22,235 nt of DNA, taken from NCBI GenBank assembly GCA_963621145.1, contig CAVFDI010000029.1:1-22235 (forward strand), given 5' to 3'. This DNA is from W0P28-013 sp963621145 (lineage in GTDB: Bacteria; Bacteroidota; Bacteroidia; Bacteroidales; Paludibacteraceae). The notes below the pieces were generated by a model. It had not been told where the DNA came from, did not search any database, and worked only from the letters and a program-made list of their open reading frames with translations. Of the stretch, positions 13,872-21,299 are shown piece after piece; the first letter of the stretch is position 1, and every line of letters begins with the position of its first letter. The position numbers were made by a program, and so were the translations under genes.

Positions 13872-13888
13872 CGGGATTGTAAATCCCG
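13872..13888. repeat. REP-like palindrome, copy 3 (CGGGATT-GTA-AATCCCG)
   Basis: Seven-bp perfect arms with a 3-nt loop, 14 nt after copy 2. It shares the GATT-N3-AATC centre, and the arm change from CGG to GGG is matched on both sides, which preserves pairing. Confidence 0.65.
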
Positions 13889-13915
13889 CGCAACACCAAT
13901 TCATCGAATGGCAGA

Positions 13916-13950
13916 AAAACGGCTCTCGAACCAAGTTCGAAAGCCGTTTT
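13916..13950. terminator. Bidirectional rho-independent terminator between DUF2442 and nqrF
   Basis: The arms AAAACGGCTCTCGAAC (13916-13931) and GTTCGAAAGCCGTTTT (13935-13950) pair at 15 of 16 positions around a CAA loop. The one mismatch (C13925/A13941) becomes a G-U wobble on the minus strand, where the hairpin is followed by five Ts. It is therefore best placed as the terminator of the nqr operon, 62 nt beyond the nqrF stop, and can also stop readthrough from the DUF2442 side. Confidence 0.88.
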
Positions 13951-14011
13951 CTATAAACTATAACCTTTAAACTCTCACATTCCCTCCGCTCTGAAGGGAA
14001 AAGTGGAGCGG

Positions 14012-15292
14012 TTATCCGCCGAAGTTATCGAAGCGAATCATATCGTCCTCTACGCCGAGCGAGTGCAGCAGGTCGAGAACGGTTTTTGCCATCATCGGAG
14101 GACCGCACAGGTAGTATTCCACATCTTCGGGAGCCTCGTGCTGCTTCAGATAGGTGTCGCCCATCACAGGAGCAATGAAGCCCGGTGTATATTTCACACC
14201 CATCGCATCGGCCTTCGGATCGGGACGGTCGAGTGCCAAATGGAAGTGGAAGTTGGGGAATTCTTTCTCCAATTCCAAGAAATCTTCCATAAAGAACACC
14301 TCGTCGATGGCACGAGCGCCATAGAAGTAGTGCATTTCGCGGTCGCGCGTGTTCAGTGTTTTGAGCATGTGCATTATTTGTGCGCGCAGTGGAGCCATGC
14401 CAGCGCCGCCACCAACCCAAATCATTTCGCGTTTGCTGTCGAACACAGGGTGGAATTCGCCGTAAGGACCCGACATCAGCACTTTGTCGCCTGGTTTCAG
14501 CGAGAAGATGTAGGTCGATGCAATGCCGCACGGCACATCTTGGAAGCCCACTTCGGGTTTCGGTTTGAAAGGTGGCGTGGCTATACGCACCGTAAGTGTG
14601 ATGATGTCGCCCTCGTCGGGATAGTTGGCCATGGAGTAAGCACGAATGGTTGGTTCGGTGTTCTTTTGTTTCAAGCCAAACAGACCGAATTTTTCCCAAG
14701 CGGGAATGTACAAATCGCCAATGAGTGAGCGATCGAAATTGTTGTAGTCGATGTCGTAGGCTGGAATTTTGATTTGTGCATACGAGCCAGGAACGAAGTC
14801 CATGTGTTCGCCTTTTGGCAGAGCCACTTTGAACTCTTTGATGAACGTAGCGACGTTTTTGTTGGAGATGACGGTGCATTCCCACTCTTTCACGCCGAGT
14901 ACCGATTCTGGCACTTTTATAGCCAAATCGCTCTTCACTTTCACTTGGCAGCCGAGGCGCCAGTGGTCTTTCACCTGTTTGCGCGAGAAGTGAACCGTTT
15001 CGGTAGGCAGAATTTCGCCGCCGCCTTCGAGCACTTGGCATTTGCACTGTCCGCACGAGCCTTTACCGCCGCAAGCCGATGGCAAAAATACGCCAGCACC
15101 AGCCAACGATCCGAGCAGCGAACCGCCAACAGGCACTTCCACATCTTTGTCGCCGTTGAGGTTGACTTTAACCTTGCCCGACGCAACCAAATAGCGTTTA
15201 GCAATGAGCAGAATTACCACCAGCAATATGATGACGCCCAAAAAGACGACGAGACTAGCGATGATTGCCGTTGAATTTATTTCGAGTAACAT
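14012..15292 (-). CDS. nqrF: Na+-translocating NADH:quinone reductase subunit F
   Basis: A 426-residue electron-input subunit, which oxidises NADH and passes electrons through FAD to a [2Fe-2S] cluster. It has an N-terminal transmembrane helix (~8-31), then a ferredoxin domain with cluster ligands Cys74, Cys80, Cys83 (SACGGKGSCGQCKC) and Cys115 (WRLGCQVKV). The reductase part follows: FAD-binding RAYSMANYP, nucleotide-binding GGGAGMAPLRAQI, YYLCGPPMM and the C-terminal IRFDNFGG with an aromatic residue stacking near FAD in this family. Full length. It is the last gene of the operon, 32 nt after nqrE, with a strong terminator downstream. Confidence 0.98.
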   Translation of the reverse strand: MLLEINSTAIIASLVVFLGVIILLVVILLIAKRYLVASGKVKVNLNGDKDVEVPVGGSLLGSLAGAGVFLPSACGGKGSCGQCKCQVLEGGGEILPTETVHFSRKQVKDHWRLGCQVKVKSDLAIKVPESVLGVKEWECTVISNKNVATFIKEFKVALPKGEHMDFVPGSYAQIKIPAYDIDYNNFDRSLIGDLYIPAWEKFGLFGLKQKNTEPTIRAYSMANYPDEGDIITLTVRIATPPFKPKPEVGFQDVPCGIASTYIFSLKPGDKVLMSGPYGEFHPVFDSKREMIWVGGGAGMAPLRAQIMHMLKTLNTRDREMHYFYGARAIDEVFFMEDFLELEKEFPNFHFHLALDRPDPKADAMGVKYTPGFIAPVMGDTYLKQHEAPEDVEYYLCGPPMMAKTVLDLLHSLGVEDDMIRFDNFGG

Positions 15293-15324
15293 AATCTATC
15301 TCTGTTTTTTAAGATTGACGATAA

Positions 15325-15969
15325 TTAGATTTTCAAGCCGCTGAAGCAGAGGAATGCCATGGCCATGAGGCCAACGGTGATGAACGTGATGCCCAATCCG
15401 CGCAGAGGCGTAGGCACATCGTTATATTCCATTTTTTCGCGAATGGCAGCCAAGCCAACGATTGAGAGCGTCCAGCCAAGACCCGAACCTACAGCGTAGG
15501 CTAGCACGTCCCACATGTTGGTGAGTGCCTTCGGATCGGTTGGCTCCATGCCTACGCGTTGTTGCATAAACAGAGCGCAACCCATGATGGCACAGTTAAC
15601 GGCAATCAGTGGCAAGAAAATGCCCAGCGAAGCATAGAGCGACGGCGAGAATTTCTCAACAACCATCTCGACCAATTGCGTGATGGCCGCAATAACAGCG
15701 ATGAACAGAATGAAGCTCAAGTAGCTCAAATCGAGCGAAGCAAGGCTAGGACTGAGCCAAGCCAGCGCACCTGCGCTCAGCACATAGCGTTCGAGCAGGT
15801 AGTTCACAGGCAGCGTAACGAGCAGCACAAAAGTTACTGCAACGCCCAATCCGAGCGAGGTCTTAACATTTTTCGACACCGCTAGGTACGAACACATACC
15901 TAGGAAGTAGGCGAAAATCATATTGTCCACAAAAATGGACCGAACAAATAGGCTTAATGCGTGTTCCAT
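15325..15969 (-). CDS. nqrE: Na+-translocating NADH:quinone reductase subunit E
   Basis: A 214-residue integral membrane subunit with about six transmembrane helices. Together with NqrD it forms an inverted-topology pair that holds an iron centre in the membrane; the conserved cysteines are Cys26 (LGMCSYLAV) and Cys126 (VNCAIMG). The C-terminus carries LRGLGITFITVGLMAMAF, typical of NqrE/RnfA. It is separated from nqrD by 12 nt. A purine-rich AAGGAA lies upstream of the ATG, a possible ribosome-binding sequence. Confidence 0.98.
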   Translation of the reverse strand: MEHALSLFVRSIFVDNMIFAYFLGMCSYLAVSKNVKTSLGLGVAVTFVLLVTLPVNYLLERYVLSAGALAWLSPSLASLDLSYLSFILFIAVIAAITQLVEMVVEKFSPSLYASLGIFLPLIAVNCAIMGCALFMQQRVGMEPTDPKALTNMWDVLAYAVGSGLGWTLSIVGLAAIREKMEYNDVPTPLRGLGITFITVGLMAMAFLCFSGLKI

Positions 15970-15981
15970 ATCTCAAGTTCC

Positions 15982-16605
15982 TTATTTTTCTTGTAACTCT
16001 TTGTTGATAACGCGGTGAACCCAGATGACGCAAGCCACCAAAATCAGTGCCATCGAAGGCATCATCATCAGGCCGCAGTTGGAGTAGCCAGCCTCGTACC
16101 ACGATTGCGGAATGATTTGGAAGCCAAACAGCGTGCCAGAGCCGAGCAGTTCGCGGAAGAATGCAACTACAATCAGAATCATGGCGTAGCCTAAACCGTT
16201 GCCAATGCCATCGAGGAACGAATCCCATGGTTTATTGCTCATAGCAAAAGCCTCGAGTCGTCCCATCAAGATGCAGTTGGTAATGATGAGTCCGATATAA
16301 ACCGAAAGTTGCACGCTCACATCGTATACATATGCTTTCAAAAATTCGCTAACCACGGTAACGAGAGCCGCCACCACAACCAGTTGCACGATGATGCGCA
16401 CGCTGTTTGGAATGGTGTTGCGAATGAGCGAAATAACCACATTCGACAGTGCCACGATGATGGTTACCGACAGTCCCATGACTATGGCGGGCTTCAGCTC
16501 CACCGTAACGGCCAGAGCCGAGCAGATGCCCAAAACTTGCACGGCTATTGGGTTGTTTTTGTTCAACGGGCCGAGCAGAGTATTCATCAATTTTTCGTTT
16601 TTCAT
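15982..16605 (-). CDS. nqrD: Na+-translocating NADH:quinone reductase subunit D
   Basis: A 207-residue membrane subunit, homologous to NqrE and RnfE. The conserved iron-ligand cysteines are Cys28 (LGICSALAV) and Cys111 (TNCILMG). GNGLGYAMILIVVAFFRELL and the loop MSNKPWDSFLDGIG are family features. Its ATG overlaps the nqrC stop by one base (TAATG), and a strong AGGAGG (16615-16620, minus strand) lies 9 nt before the ATG, inside the Glu/Gly-rich end of nqrC. Such a strong Shine-Dalgarno sequence is uncommon in Bacteroidota. Confidence 0.98.
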   Translation of the reverse strand: MKNEKLMNTLLGPLNKNNPIAVQVLGICSALAVTVELKPAIVMGLSVTIIVALSNVVISLIRNTIPNSVRIIVQLVVVAALVTVVSEFLKAYVYDVSVQLSVYIGLIITNCILMGRLEAFAMSNKPWDSFLDGIGNGLGYAMILIVVAFFRELLGSGTLFGFQIIPQSWYEAGYSNCGLMMMPSMALILVACVIWVHRVINKELQEK

Positions 16606-17378
16606 TATTCTTCTCCTCCTTCTACATTGTTGGCCTCAGCGGCTTCGGTTTTGTTCAGGAAAGCGGTGTAGGCACCAATGCAAGTTTTCAGCATGGTTTC
16701 TACGCCTTTCGAAGTGATGGTGCCACCCGAGAGTGCATCAACTTGTTCCTGATTGTCGGCTGTTTGACCTTTTTTCATCACGGCAATCGACACAAATTTT
16801 CCATCGGCGTCTTTGATGTGTTTGCCTTGGAATTGATTTTGGAATTTAGGTGTTGCAATGTTTGCGCCCAAGCCAGGGGTTTCGCCAGCGTGCGAGAAAT
16901 AGACACCATAAACGGTGTTTTTGTCGTCGTCCAAAGCGATGTAGCCCCAAATTGCGCCCCAAAGTCCAGCGCCATTCATCGGAATAATGTATTTTTTTGC
17001 GCCATCGATATTTGCCACGTAGAGTCGCAGTTGACCCTCTTCGGCTTTCACATCGAAATCTTCGACAGGGCGCAACTCGCGCACCACATTACCATCGGCA
17101 TCGAGCAGATCGTAAGCCACAATGGTGTTGGCATACAGCGCATTGGCATCGCCATTTTCAAGATCGATGGCGGGCAGCGAACTCAGAATCTGCTTTTTGG
17201 TGTCGAGTTTCACATTTTCGTTTTGGCGACCTTTGAGTGCGCCCGAAGTGATAGACAGCAGCAGTGCCACTATGATGACGATAGCGCTTGTGTAAGTCAA
17301 AATATAGGCATTGCTATTGCGGTCGATGCCTTTCTTCTTTGGCTCCTGCGCTTCAGTTTCAGCATTTTTTGTTGCCAT
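16605..17378 (-). CDS. nqrC: Na+-translocating NADH:quinone reductase subunit C
   Basis: A 257-residue subunit with one N-terminal transmembrane helix (~27-48, TYTSAIVIIVALLLSI) and a large periplasmic FMN-binding domain. The flavinylation motif is SGGTITS (217-223); Thr222 is the residue expected to carry FMN through a phosphoester bond made by ApbE. GLWGAIWGYIALD and SHAGETPGLGANIA are family segments. The C-terminal tail (EAAEANNVEGGEE) is acidic. An AGGAGAT (17386-17392, minus strand) overlaps the nqrB stop and lies 7 nt before the ATG, which suggests translational coupling. ApbE itself is not in the window. Confidence 0.98.
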   Translation of the reverse strand: MATKNAETEAQEPKKKGIDRNSNAYILTYTSAIVIIVALLLSITSGALKGRQNENVKLDTKKQILSSLPAIDLENGDANALYANTIVAYDLLDADGNVVRELRPVEDFDVKAEEGQLRLYVANIDGAKKYIIPMNGAGLWGAIWGYIALDDDKNTVYGVYFSHAGETPGLGANIATPKFQNQFQGKHIKDADGKFVSIAVMKKGQTADNQEQVDALSGGTITSKGVETMLKTCIGAYTAFLNKTEAAEANNVEGGEE

Positions 17379-17390
17379 ATTGTTTATCTC

Positions 17391-18593
17391 CTATTTTTTG
17401 ATTGTTACGCGTTTCAAACGCTTTTTAATGTTGACTTGCACCACGCACCAGTCGATGAGGCAGCCAAATACATTCATCAGCAAGATGGCGAGCATCATGC
17501 CTTCGGGGTAGCCTGGGTTCAGCACGCGAATGACCACAGCCATGAAACCAATCAGCAGACCGTAAATCCACTTGCCCGTTTCGGTGCGAGCGGCTGTAAC
17601 AGGGTCAGTTGCCATGAACACTGCGCCAAAGGCAAATCCGCCTAGAACCAAATGTTCGTACCAAGGCAGGTTGGCGATGGCGGTGTCGGGTCCCCACACG
17701 TTGAATGCCAACGCTGTGAGTGCGCCACCGGCAAAGACTGAAAGCATAATTTTCCAACTAGCCACGCCAGTGCAGATAAGAATGGCAGCACCAATGAGAA
17801 TGGCCAGTGTAGAAGTCTCGCCCACCGAGCCAGGAATCCAGCCCATGAAAGCGTCCCAGAAACCTATCGGGTTGCCCATGATGTCGTGCAGAGCAGGTTC
17901 CGATGTTGCAGCGGTGCTGAGTTGTCCGAGCGGTGTTGCGCCCGAAAAGCCATCGACAGCCTCGCCTGCGCCCCACCAGAAGGCGTCGCGTGTGCGAACC
18001 CAAACACTATCGCCACTCATGGCCGTTGGGTAGGCAAAAAACAAGAAGGCGCGAGTGATGAGTGCCACATTGAAAATGTTGTAGCCCGTGCCGCCAAACA
18101 CCTCTTTTGCAAAGATTACGGCAAACGCGGTAGCGATGGCCACCATCCACAGCGGCGTGTCGATAGGCACGATAAGCGGAATAAGGAAGCCCGTAACGAA
18201 GAAGCCTTCGGCCACCTCCTCTTTTTTGATTTGCGCCACAATCACTTCGATGCCCAAACCAACGATGTACGAAACTAGAATGGTTGGCAGCAGCGCCAGC
18301 AAGCCGAACGCAAACTGTTGCCAAAATCCAGCCTCTACGCCAATGGCAAGGAAGTGCTGATAACCTACATTCCACATGCCAAACAGCATGGCTGGCAGCA
18401 GTGCAATGACCACGGTGAACATGGTGCGTTTCGAGTCGATGGCGTCGTGAATTTGGACGCCCGATTTCGATGTCTCGTTGGGGACGCAGAAGAAGGTCTC
18501 CATGGCATCGAACAACGAGTGAAACGCCGACAGTTTACCGCCCTCCGAGAAAGTCGGAGCCATTTTGTCGAGAGTTTTTTTGATGAAATTCAT
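17391..18593 (-). CDS. nqrB: Na+-translocating NADH:quinone reductase subunit B
   Basis: A 400-residue, roughly ten-helix membrane subunit that binds covalent FMN and riboflavin and takes part in Na+ translocation and quinone reduction. The FMN attachment motif is DGFSGATPLG (214-223) with Thr220. Other family segments are VPNETSKSGVQIHDAIDSKR, EVFGGTGYNIFNVALITRAF and the C-terminal FGAVFMATDPVTAARTETGK. Full length. It starts 25 nt after nqrA and ends 12 nt before nqrC. Confidence 0.98.
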   Translation of the reverse strand: MNFIKKTLDKMAPTFSEGGKLSAFHSLFDAMETFFCVPNETSKSGVQIHDAIDSKRTMFTVVIALLPAMLFGMWNVGYQHFLAIGVEAGFWQQFAFGLLALLPTILVSYIVGLGIEVIVAQIKKEEVAEGFFVTGFLIPLIVPIDTPLWMVAIATAFAVIFAKEVFGGTGYNIFNVALITRAFLFFAYPTAMSGDSVWVRTRDAFWWGAGEAVDGFSGATPLGQLSTAATSEPALHDIMGNPIGFWDAFMGWIPGSVGETSTLAILIGAAILICTGVASWKIMLSVFAGGALTALAFNVWGPDTAIANLPWYEHLVLGGFAFGAVFMATDPVTAARTETGKWIYGLLIGFMAVVIRVLNPGYPEGMMLAILLMNVFGCLIDWCVVQVNIKKRLKRVTIKK

Positions 18594-18618
18594 ATCCTGT
18601 CAAAAAAAATAAACGGTT

Positions 18619-19977
18619 TTACTCAAGTTCTTTTTGCATATAGTCCAAAGCCTCGCGAACGATGCGTTGAATCTCTATTTTCGATGTGCAGACAAATTCG
18701 CACAGCGCCAAATCTTCGGGTGCCACCTCGTAGGCGCCGAGTTGCTCCATCTTGTCGATGTTGCGAGCAATCATGGCTTTCACCAACTGCTCGGGCATGA
18801 TGTCCATTGGCAGCACTTTTTCCATCTCGCCACTCACAATGAATGCGCGGCGTCCGCCCAGCAAGCGTGCATCAAAATCGAATGTCTTTTTCGGGCAGAT
18901 TTTTTGCAGCAGTTTGGTGAGATAGAGCGCATTGTTGCTGAATTTGGAGAAACGCGGCATAATCCAGCCAAATGCTTCGTCGGCACTATCGCCTTCGGCA
19001 ATGGCAGAAACCACGCCAGCAAACGGGCTGAGCGTTGCGCCTTCGTCGGCTTTGATGCCAGTGAGCAGATTGCCGTTCACTACACGCACTTTCACGCCGT
19101 GGCTCAGGTTGCAGTTCACTATCGAGCTGATGGCAGTGCCGCTCACGGTGCGAACATAGGCAGGTTCAATCACTTCGGGACCAGCCACCGCTATCAAGCG
19201 TTCGAGGTTGAGTTCGCCAGTCAGCGCAAAATGACCCAACAGAGCCACATCTTGCACATTCATGGTCCAAACCACTTCGCCTTTGTTCACAGGGTTCAGA
19301 TGATTTATCTGCACGCCAACACAGCCAGCAGGGTGAGCGCCGACAAATTCGGTTACCACCACGCCTTTTGCAGCGCGCAAGTCGGGAGCAGTTGTGGGTG
19401 CTACCGAGAAATAGACATTTCCTTCGGTGAGTTTTGCCAATGTCGAAAGACCAGCCTGCACTTCGGCAGTGCGACCTTTCAGAATGAAGTTGTAGTCGGG
19501 CGCAAGTGGAGCCGAGTCGAATGCCGACACGAAAATGGCTTTCGGAGCCACTTCGGGATTTGCCAGCACATCGTACGGGCGTTGACGAATGAGTGCGCCA
19601 AAACCTGCACCAAGCACGGCAGCCAGAATCTGTTCGCGCGAGGCTTTCAAATCGATTTTGGCAAGATCTTCGCAAGTCTGCTTACCATCGCGGTGTATGG
19701 CCACATAGAGCAGTTTGCGCCTTTCGCCACGTGCCACTTCTACAACCGAGCCGCTCACTGGCGCAACAATTTTAAGGTCGGGATGGCGTTTGTCTATCAG
19801 CAACGTGGTGCCAACTTTCACAGAGTCGCCTTCCTTGACAACGACTTTGGGCGTGAAACCCGCATAGTCGTCGGGGACAACCTTCACTACGTCGGGCTGC
19901 GTCATCGACACAATGCGGCGTTCTGCACTTCCCGCAATGGCAATGTCAAGCCCTTTTTTCAGTTTGATTGTTTCCAT
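18619..19977 (-). CDS. nqrA: Na+-translocating NADH:quinone reductase subunit A
   Basis: A 452-residue cytoplasmic-face subunit related to RnfC, associated with NqrB and the quinone site. It opens METIKLKKGLDIAIAGSAER and contains the family segments FTPKVVVKEGDSVKVGTTLL, FGALIRQRPYD, VGAHPAGCVGVQINHLNPVN and CEFVCTSKIEIQRIVREALD. It is the first gene of nqrABCDEF, the standard order; the complex couples NADH oxidation and (mena)quinone reduction to Na+ export. The promoter at 20045-20076 gives a leader of about 60 nt. The N-terminal lysine-rich GLDIAI stretch supports the chosen start. Confidence 0.98.
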   Translation of the reverse strand: METIKLKKGLDIAIAGSAERRIVSMTQPDVVKVVPDDYAGFTPKVVVKEGDSVKVGTTLLIDKRHPDLKIVAPVSGSVVEVARGERRKLLYVAIHRDGKQTCEDLAKIDLKASREQILAAVLGAGFGALIRQRPYDVLANPEVAPKAIFVSAFDSAPLAPDYNFILKGRTAEVQAGLSTLAKLTEGNVYFSVAPTTAPDLRAAKGVVVTEFVGAHPAGCVGVQINHLNPVNKGEVVWTMNVQDVALLGHFALTGELNLERLIAVAGPEVIEPAYVRTVSGTAISSIVNCNLSHGVKVRVVNGNLLTGIKADEGATLSPFAGVVSAIAEGDSADEAFGWIMPRFSKFSNNALYLTKLLQKICPKKTFDFDARLLGGRRAFIVSGEMEKVLPMDIMPEQLVKAMIARNIDKMEQLGAYEVAPEDLALCEFVCTSKIEIQRIVREALDYMQKELE

Positions 19978-20044
19978 CTATGAGAGATTTTTTAGATAAT
20001 TTTCCGTTGAAAAATGGGAACTTTTCCCCAAATTTTTCAATCTG

Positions 20045-20076
20045 CAAAAGTAGTTTTTTTATTTCATTTGAACAAT
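20045..20076 (-). promoter_or_regulatory. Bacteroidota-type promoter for nqrABCDEF
   Basis: Read on the minus strand: ATTG (20076-20073, three of four bases of the -33 TTTG), a 20-nt spacer, then TACTTTTG (20052-20045), a full TAnnTTTG match. Transcription would begin near 20038. No operator is evident. Confidence 0.6.
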
Positions 20077-20100
20077 AGGCAGAAATTTTGTTTTTTTCAG

Positions 20101-20108
20101 TACCTTTG
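20101..20108 (+). promoter_or_regulatory. Candidate -7 element for the dus-lgt pair
   Basis: TACCTTTG fits the -7 consensus on the + strand. The nearest TTTG at 20087-20090 is only 10 nt away and that at 20067-20070 is 30 nt away, so no correctly spaced -33 is present. If used, the leader would be about 135 nt and include the heptad array. Confidence 0.4.
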
Positions 20109-20193
20109 CAGCGGAAAAAGGTGAGAAATTAGAGGCGATAGTTTAGCGAAACAACAACCGCTCTCACACTTTTTGCCAACACCATTTTCCCAT

Positions 20194-20242
20194 TTGTCTT
20201 TTGTCTTTTGTCTTTACTCTTTACTCTTTTGTCTTTACTCCT
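20194..20242. repeat. 7-nt tandem repeat array (TTGTCTT/TACTCTT type)
   Basis: Seven in-register units: TTGTCTT three times, TACTCTT twice, TTGTCTT, TACTCCT. The array ends 7 nt before the preferred TTG start of the Dus protein. Read as codons it produces a spurious Leu/Thr/Ser-rich N-terminal extension, which argues that translation begins after it. Confidence 0.88.
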
Positions 20243-20249
20243 TAATATC

Positions 20250-21239
20250 TTGAAAATTTCCAACATAGAATTTCGTCATCAGCCGCTTTTTTTGGCGCCG
20301 ATGGAAGATGTTACAGATCCAGCGTTCCGCATTTTGTGCAAACGCTATGGTGTCGACCTTGTCTATACCGAATTTGTGAGTGCCGATGCGCTCATTCGCA
20401 GTGTGCGTAGCACCGAGCGCAAGCTCTCCGTGCTGCCCGAGGAGCGTCCCGTGGCTGTGCAAATCTACGGTCGCGATGTGGCAACCATGGTCGAAGCCGC
20501 AAAAATTGTGGAGCAATCGCAGCCCGACATTCTCGATTTGAATTTTGGCTGTCCCGTGAAAAAAGTGGCAGGCAAAGGTGCTGGTTCTGGCTTGCTGCGC
20601 GATGTGCCGTTGCTGCTCGACATCACGCGACACGTGGTGCAAGCCGTAAACATTCCCGTAACGGTGAAGACGCGCCTTGGTTGGGACGACAACTCGAAAA
20701 TAATTGTCGATTTGGCCGAAGCATTGCAAGATTGCGGCATTCAGGCGCTGGCCATTCACGGTCGCACGCGCGCCCAGATGTACACGGGCGAGGCCGATTG
20801 GACACTGATTGGCGCAGTGAAAAACAATCCACGCATGCACATTCCAATCATCGGAAATGGCGATGTAACCACGCCGCAACGCGCTGCCGAGTGTTTCGAC
20901 AGCTATGGCGTAGATGCCGTAATGGTGGGGCGCGCCGCCATCGGTCATCCGTGGATTTTCGACGAGATGCGCCATTTTCTCGACACGGGCGAACTGCTTC
21001 CGCCCAAAACCTACGCCGAGCAAGCCGAGATAATGAAAGAGTACATCTGCCGCAGCATCGATTGGGTGGGCAACGAGCATAGCGGCATAGTGCATGCGCG
21101 CCGTCATTTGGCGCTTGCGCCCATGTTCAAAGGCATCGACCATTTTCGACCAATGCGCATAGCCCTACTCCGTGCCGAAACAAAAGATGAACTTTTTTCG
21201 CTGATCGACGAAGTACCAAAGCAATTCAAAATAATTTAA
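20250..21239 (+). CDS. dusB: tRNA-dihydrouridine synthase (DusB-like)
   Basis: An FMN enzyme that reduces uridine to dihydrouridine in tRNA. From TTG at 20250 it is 329 residues and begins MKISNIEFRHQPLFLAPMED, matching the usual DusB start (M-K-I-G-N-I type). No ATG precedes the core; a more upstream TTG at 20208 would translate the heptad repeat array and is rejected. Motifs: APMEDVTDPAFR, LNFGCPVKKVAGKGAGSGLL with the catalytic Cys at 101, VTVKTRLGWDD, HGRTRAQMYTGEADW, GNGDVTTPQ and VMVGRAAIGHPWIF (phosphate-binding part of the TIM barrel). The C-terminal helical domain is present. lgt follows after 60 nt on the same strand. Confidence 0.94.
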   Translation: MKISNIEFRHQPLFLAPMEDVTDPAFRILCKRYGVDLVYTEFVSADALIRSVRSTERKLSVLPEERPVAVQIYGRDVATMVEAAKIVEQSQPDILDLNFGCPVKKVAGKGAGSGLLRDVPLLLDITRHVVQAVNIPVTVKTRLGWDDNSKIIVDLAEALQDCGIQALAIHGRTRAQMYTGEADWTLIGAVKNNPRMHIPIIGNGDVTTPQRAAECFDSYGVDAVMVGRAAIGHPWIFDEMRHFLDTGELLPPKTYAEQAEIMKEYICRSIDWVGNEHSGIVHARRHLALAPMFKGIDHFRPMRIALLRAETKDELFSLIDEVPKQFKII

Positions 21240-21299
21240 TGCTCTGCGTTACAAGCGCCATTCACTTTTTACTTTTTTGACTTTCCACATTCCGACTTT

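Noticed and set aside
14012..19983. Long + strand reading frames opposite the nqr genes (for example 18634-19983, 16548-17645)
   Set aside because: They are antisense shadows of well-conserved nqr genes, caused by codon bias; their translations show no domain or signal and are rich in His/Arg/Cys in a way typical of reverse-frame reading.
5808..20242. Interpretation of the 7-nt arrays as CRISPR repeats
   Set aside because: Units are contiguous without spacers, only 7 nt long, degenerate and not accompanied by cas genes.
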